Positions 15,977 to 16,382 of a DNA stretch of 16,382 bases are shown here, in pieces. The notes under the pieces were generated by a model that saw nothing but the letters and a program-made list of their open reading frames with translations, made no database searches and was not told where the DNA came from. Both the position numbers and the translations under genes were made by a program. Within the stretch, counting starts at the first letter, position 1; every line of letters begins with the position of its first letter. This stretch comes from an uncultured Prevotella sp. (GTDB lineage: Bacteria; Bacteroidota; Bacteroidia; Bacteroidales; Bacteroidaceae): NCBI GenBank assembly GCA_934230115.1, contig CAKQEI010000058.1, positions 1-16,382 of the forward strand, given 5' to 3'.

Positions 15977-16014
15977 GAAGTTAAGGAGTTAAGAATTCTT
16001 AACTCTTTAACTTC
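15977..16014. repeat. 38-bp palindrome built of TTAACTYC-type units, likely terminator
   Basis: Arms of 19 nt (15977-15995 and 15996-16014) are complementary with a single G:T pair and no spacer, centred on GAATTC. The right side continues with another copy of the same unit (CTTAACTTC, to about 16022), so the element is both palindromic and made of short tandem units. It lies 30 bp after the GH84 stop and is followed by T-rich sequence and a second small dyad TTTCGC-TT-GCGAAA (16023-16036). It probably ends the GH84 transcript. Confidence 0.7.
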
Positions 16015-16075
16015 TTAACTTCTTTCGCTTGCGAAACTTAAATTATTTCACGCTCCACTCAAACAAGCAACAGGT

Positions 16076-16115
16076 CGTATCATGGCATGAAATGGCTATA
16101 TCAAGCCATGATACG
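16076..16115. repeat. Imperfect long inverted repeat in the convergent intergenic region
   Basis: A perfect 11-bp inverted repeat (16076-16086 with 16105-16115, CGTATCATGGC) with an 18-nt loop. Beyond a bulge the complementarity continues (AAACAA at 16061-16066 against TTGTTT at 16117-16122). A TTTTT run follows at 16132-16136 on the plus strand. Within the stem, TATCATGGCATGA and TATCAAGCCATGA also form a direct repeat with two mismatches. It may be a terminator or a REP-like element. Confidence 0.6.
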
Positions 16116-16143
16116 GTTGTTTCAAGTTGTCTTTTTATTCAGA

Positions 16144-16269
16144 TCACAGCCCCGTCTGGGTAAAAAGGCGTAATTTCTTTACTACATTGCCTTTTCTGTT
16201 TTTAGCTCCTTCAAGATTGATTTCATCATCGTCAGTCATGCCAAAGCCATCCTCATCACGATAATACAT
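16144..16269 (-). CDS. Possible 41-residue small protein downstream of the TonB receptor-like gene
   Basis: An ATG-started frame of 41 codons beginning 5 nt after the stop of the receptor-like gene. The product has an acidic first half (MYYRDEDGFGMTDDDEINLE) and a basic second half (KNRKGNVVKKLR), with no membrane segment or signal peptide. Its codon choice is plausible, and the close spacing would allow translational coupling. I recognise no family; it may also be chance. Confidence 0.3.
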   Translation of the reverse strand: MYYRDEDGFGMTDDDEINLEGAKNRKGNVVKKLRLFTQTGL

Positions 16270-16274
16270 ACATC

Positions 16275-16382
16275 TTAATATTTAAGCCGTAGCGAAATCA
16301 TAAATTCACGACCACGCAGCGGTACGCGGTAGTATTGGAAATTGGCTCTTTGATAAAGCGAAACTTCGTAGTCTTTGCGGTT
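16275..16382 (-). CDS. C-terminus of an outer-membrane beta-barrel, probably a TonB-dependent receptor (partial)
   Basis: The last 35 residues plus the stop codon; the rest lies beyond the right edge. The sequence reads NRKDYEVSLYQRANFQYYRV, then PLRGREFMISLRLKY. A closing amphipathic strand ending in an aromatic Tyr is the outer-membrane insertion signal, and the PLRGREFMISL wording is typical of the last strand of Bacteroidota TonB-dependent receptors. The substrate cannot be inferred. A TonB receptor is more likely than other barrels, but only the barrel end is directly seen. Confidence 0.65.
   Translation of the reverse strand, partial: NRKDYEVSLYQRANFQYYRVPLRGREFMISLRLKY

Noticed and set aside
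1..16382. CRISPR arrays, tRNA or rRNA genes, riboswitches
   Set aside because: No regularly spaced repeats, cloverleaf-like sequences or recognisable rRNA or riboswitch cores were seen on either strand. A covariance-model scan would be needed to be definitive.

Overview
The window looks like chromosomal DNA from a Bacteroidota member, most likely order Bacteroidales and close to Prevotella/Segatella. Three things point there. One gene encodes a type B C-terminal sorting domain of the type IX secretion system (T9SS). Several start sites are preceded by the Bacteroidota promoter element TAnnTTTG rather than a Shine-Dalgarno sequence. Many products are secreted or outer-membrane proteins of families typical of this phylum. 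The genus is an inference from sequence feel, not a proven assignment.

Layout, left to right. (1) 1-1707 (+): the nearly complete 3' part of a di-heme oxidoreductase lipoprotein, cut by the window edge inside its signal peptide. Two stacked hairpin terminators follow. (2) 5424-1824 (-): an apparent two-gene operon, with a small secreted T9SS type B substrate upstream of uvrA (nucleotide excision repair). (3) 5570-7709 (+): a divergent two-gene unit, a LysM plus periplasmic-binding-protein-like fusion and a PorT-family outer-membrane barrel. (4) 7835-9367 (+): a POT-family peptide transporter with its own good promoter and a strong bidirectional terminator. (5) 10730-9503 (-): a small DUF3784 membrane protein and a secreted endonuclease/exonuclease/phosphatase-fold hydrolase. 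(6) 10909-11953 (+): a PD-(D/E)XK (Rpn/PDDEXK_2) nuclease of the transposase-like type, followed by a short coding remnant without an ATG. (7) 13185-11956 (-) and 13391-15946 (+): a divergent outer-membrane porin-like barrel and a secreted GH84 beta-N-acetylglucosaminidase. (8) 15947-16382: a convergent intergenic region with two large inverted repeats, a possible 41-residue ORF, and the C-terminus of a TonB-dependent-receptor-like barrel on the minus strand.

Functionally this is mostly ordinary housekeeping and envelope biology: DNA repair, peptide uptake, glycan trimming on host or dietary N-acetylglucosaminides, and outer-membrane proteins. I see no CRISPR array, rRNA, tRNA, prophage or complete insertion sequence. 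Nothing here clearly amounts to a new multi-gene system. The most interesting points are the envelope/T9SS gene group around 4711-7709, a predicted leaderless mRNA, variant active or metal sites in UvrA, the POT transporter and the di-heme protein, and unexplained palindromic repeats and small coding fragments near 11.8 kb and 16 kb.
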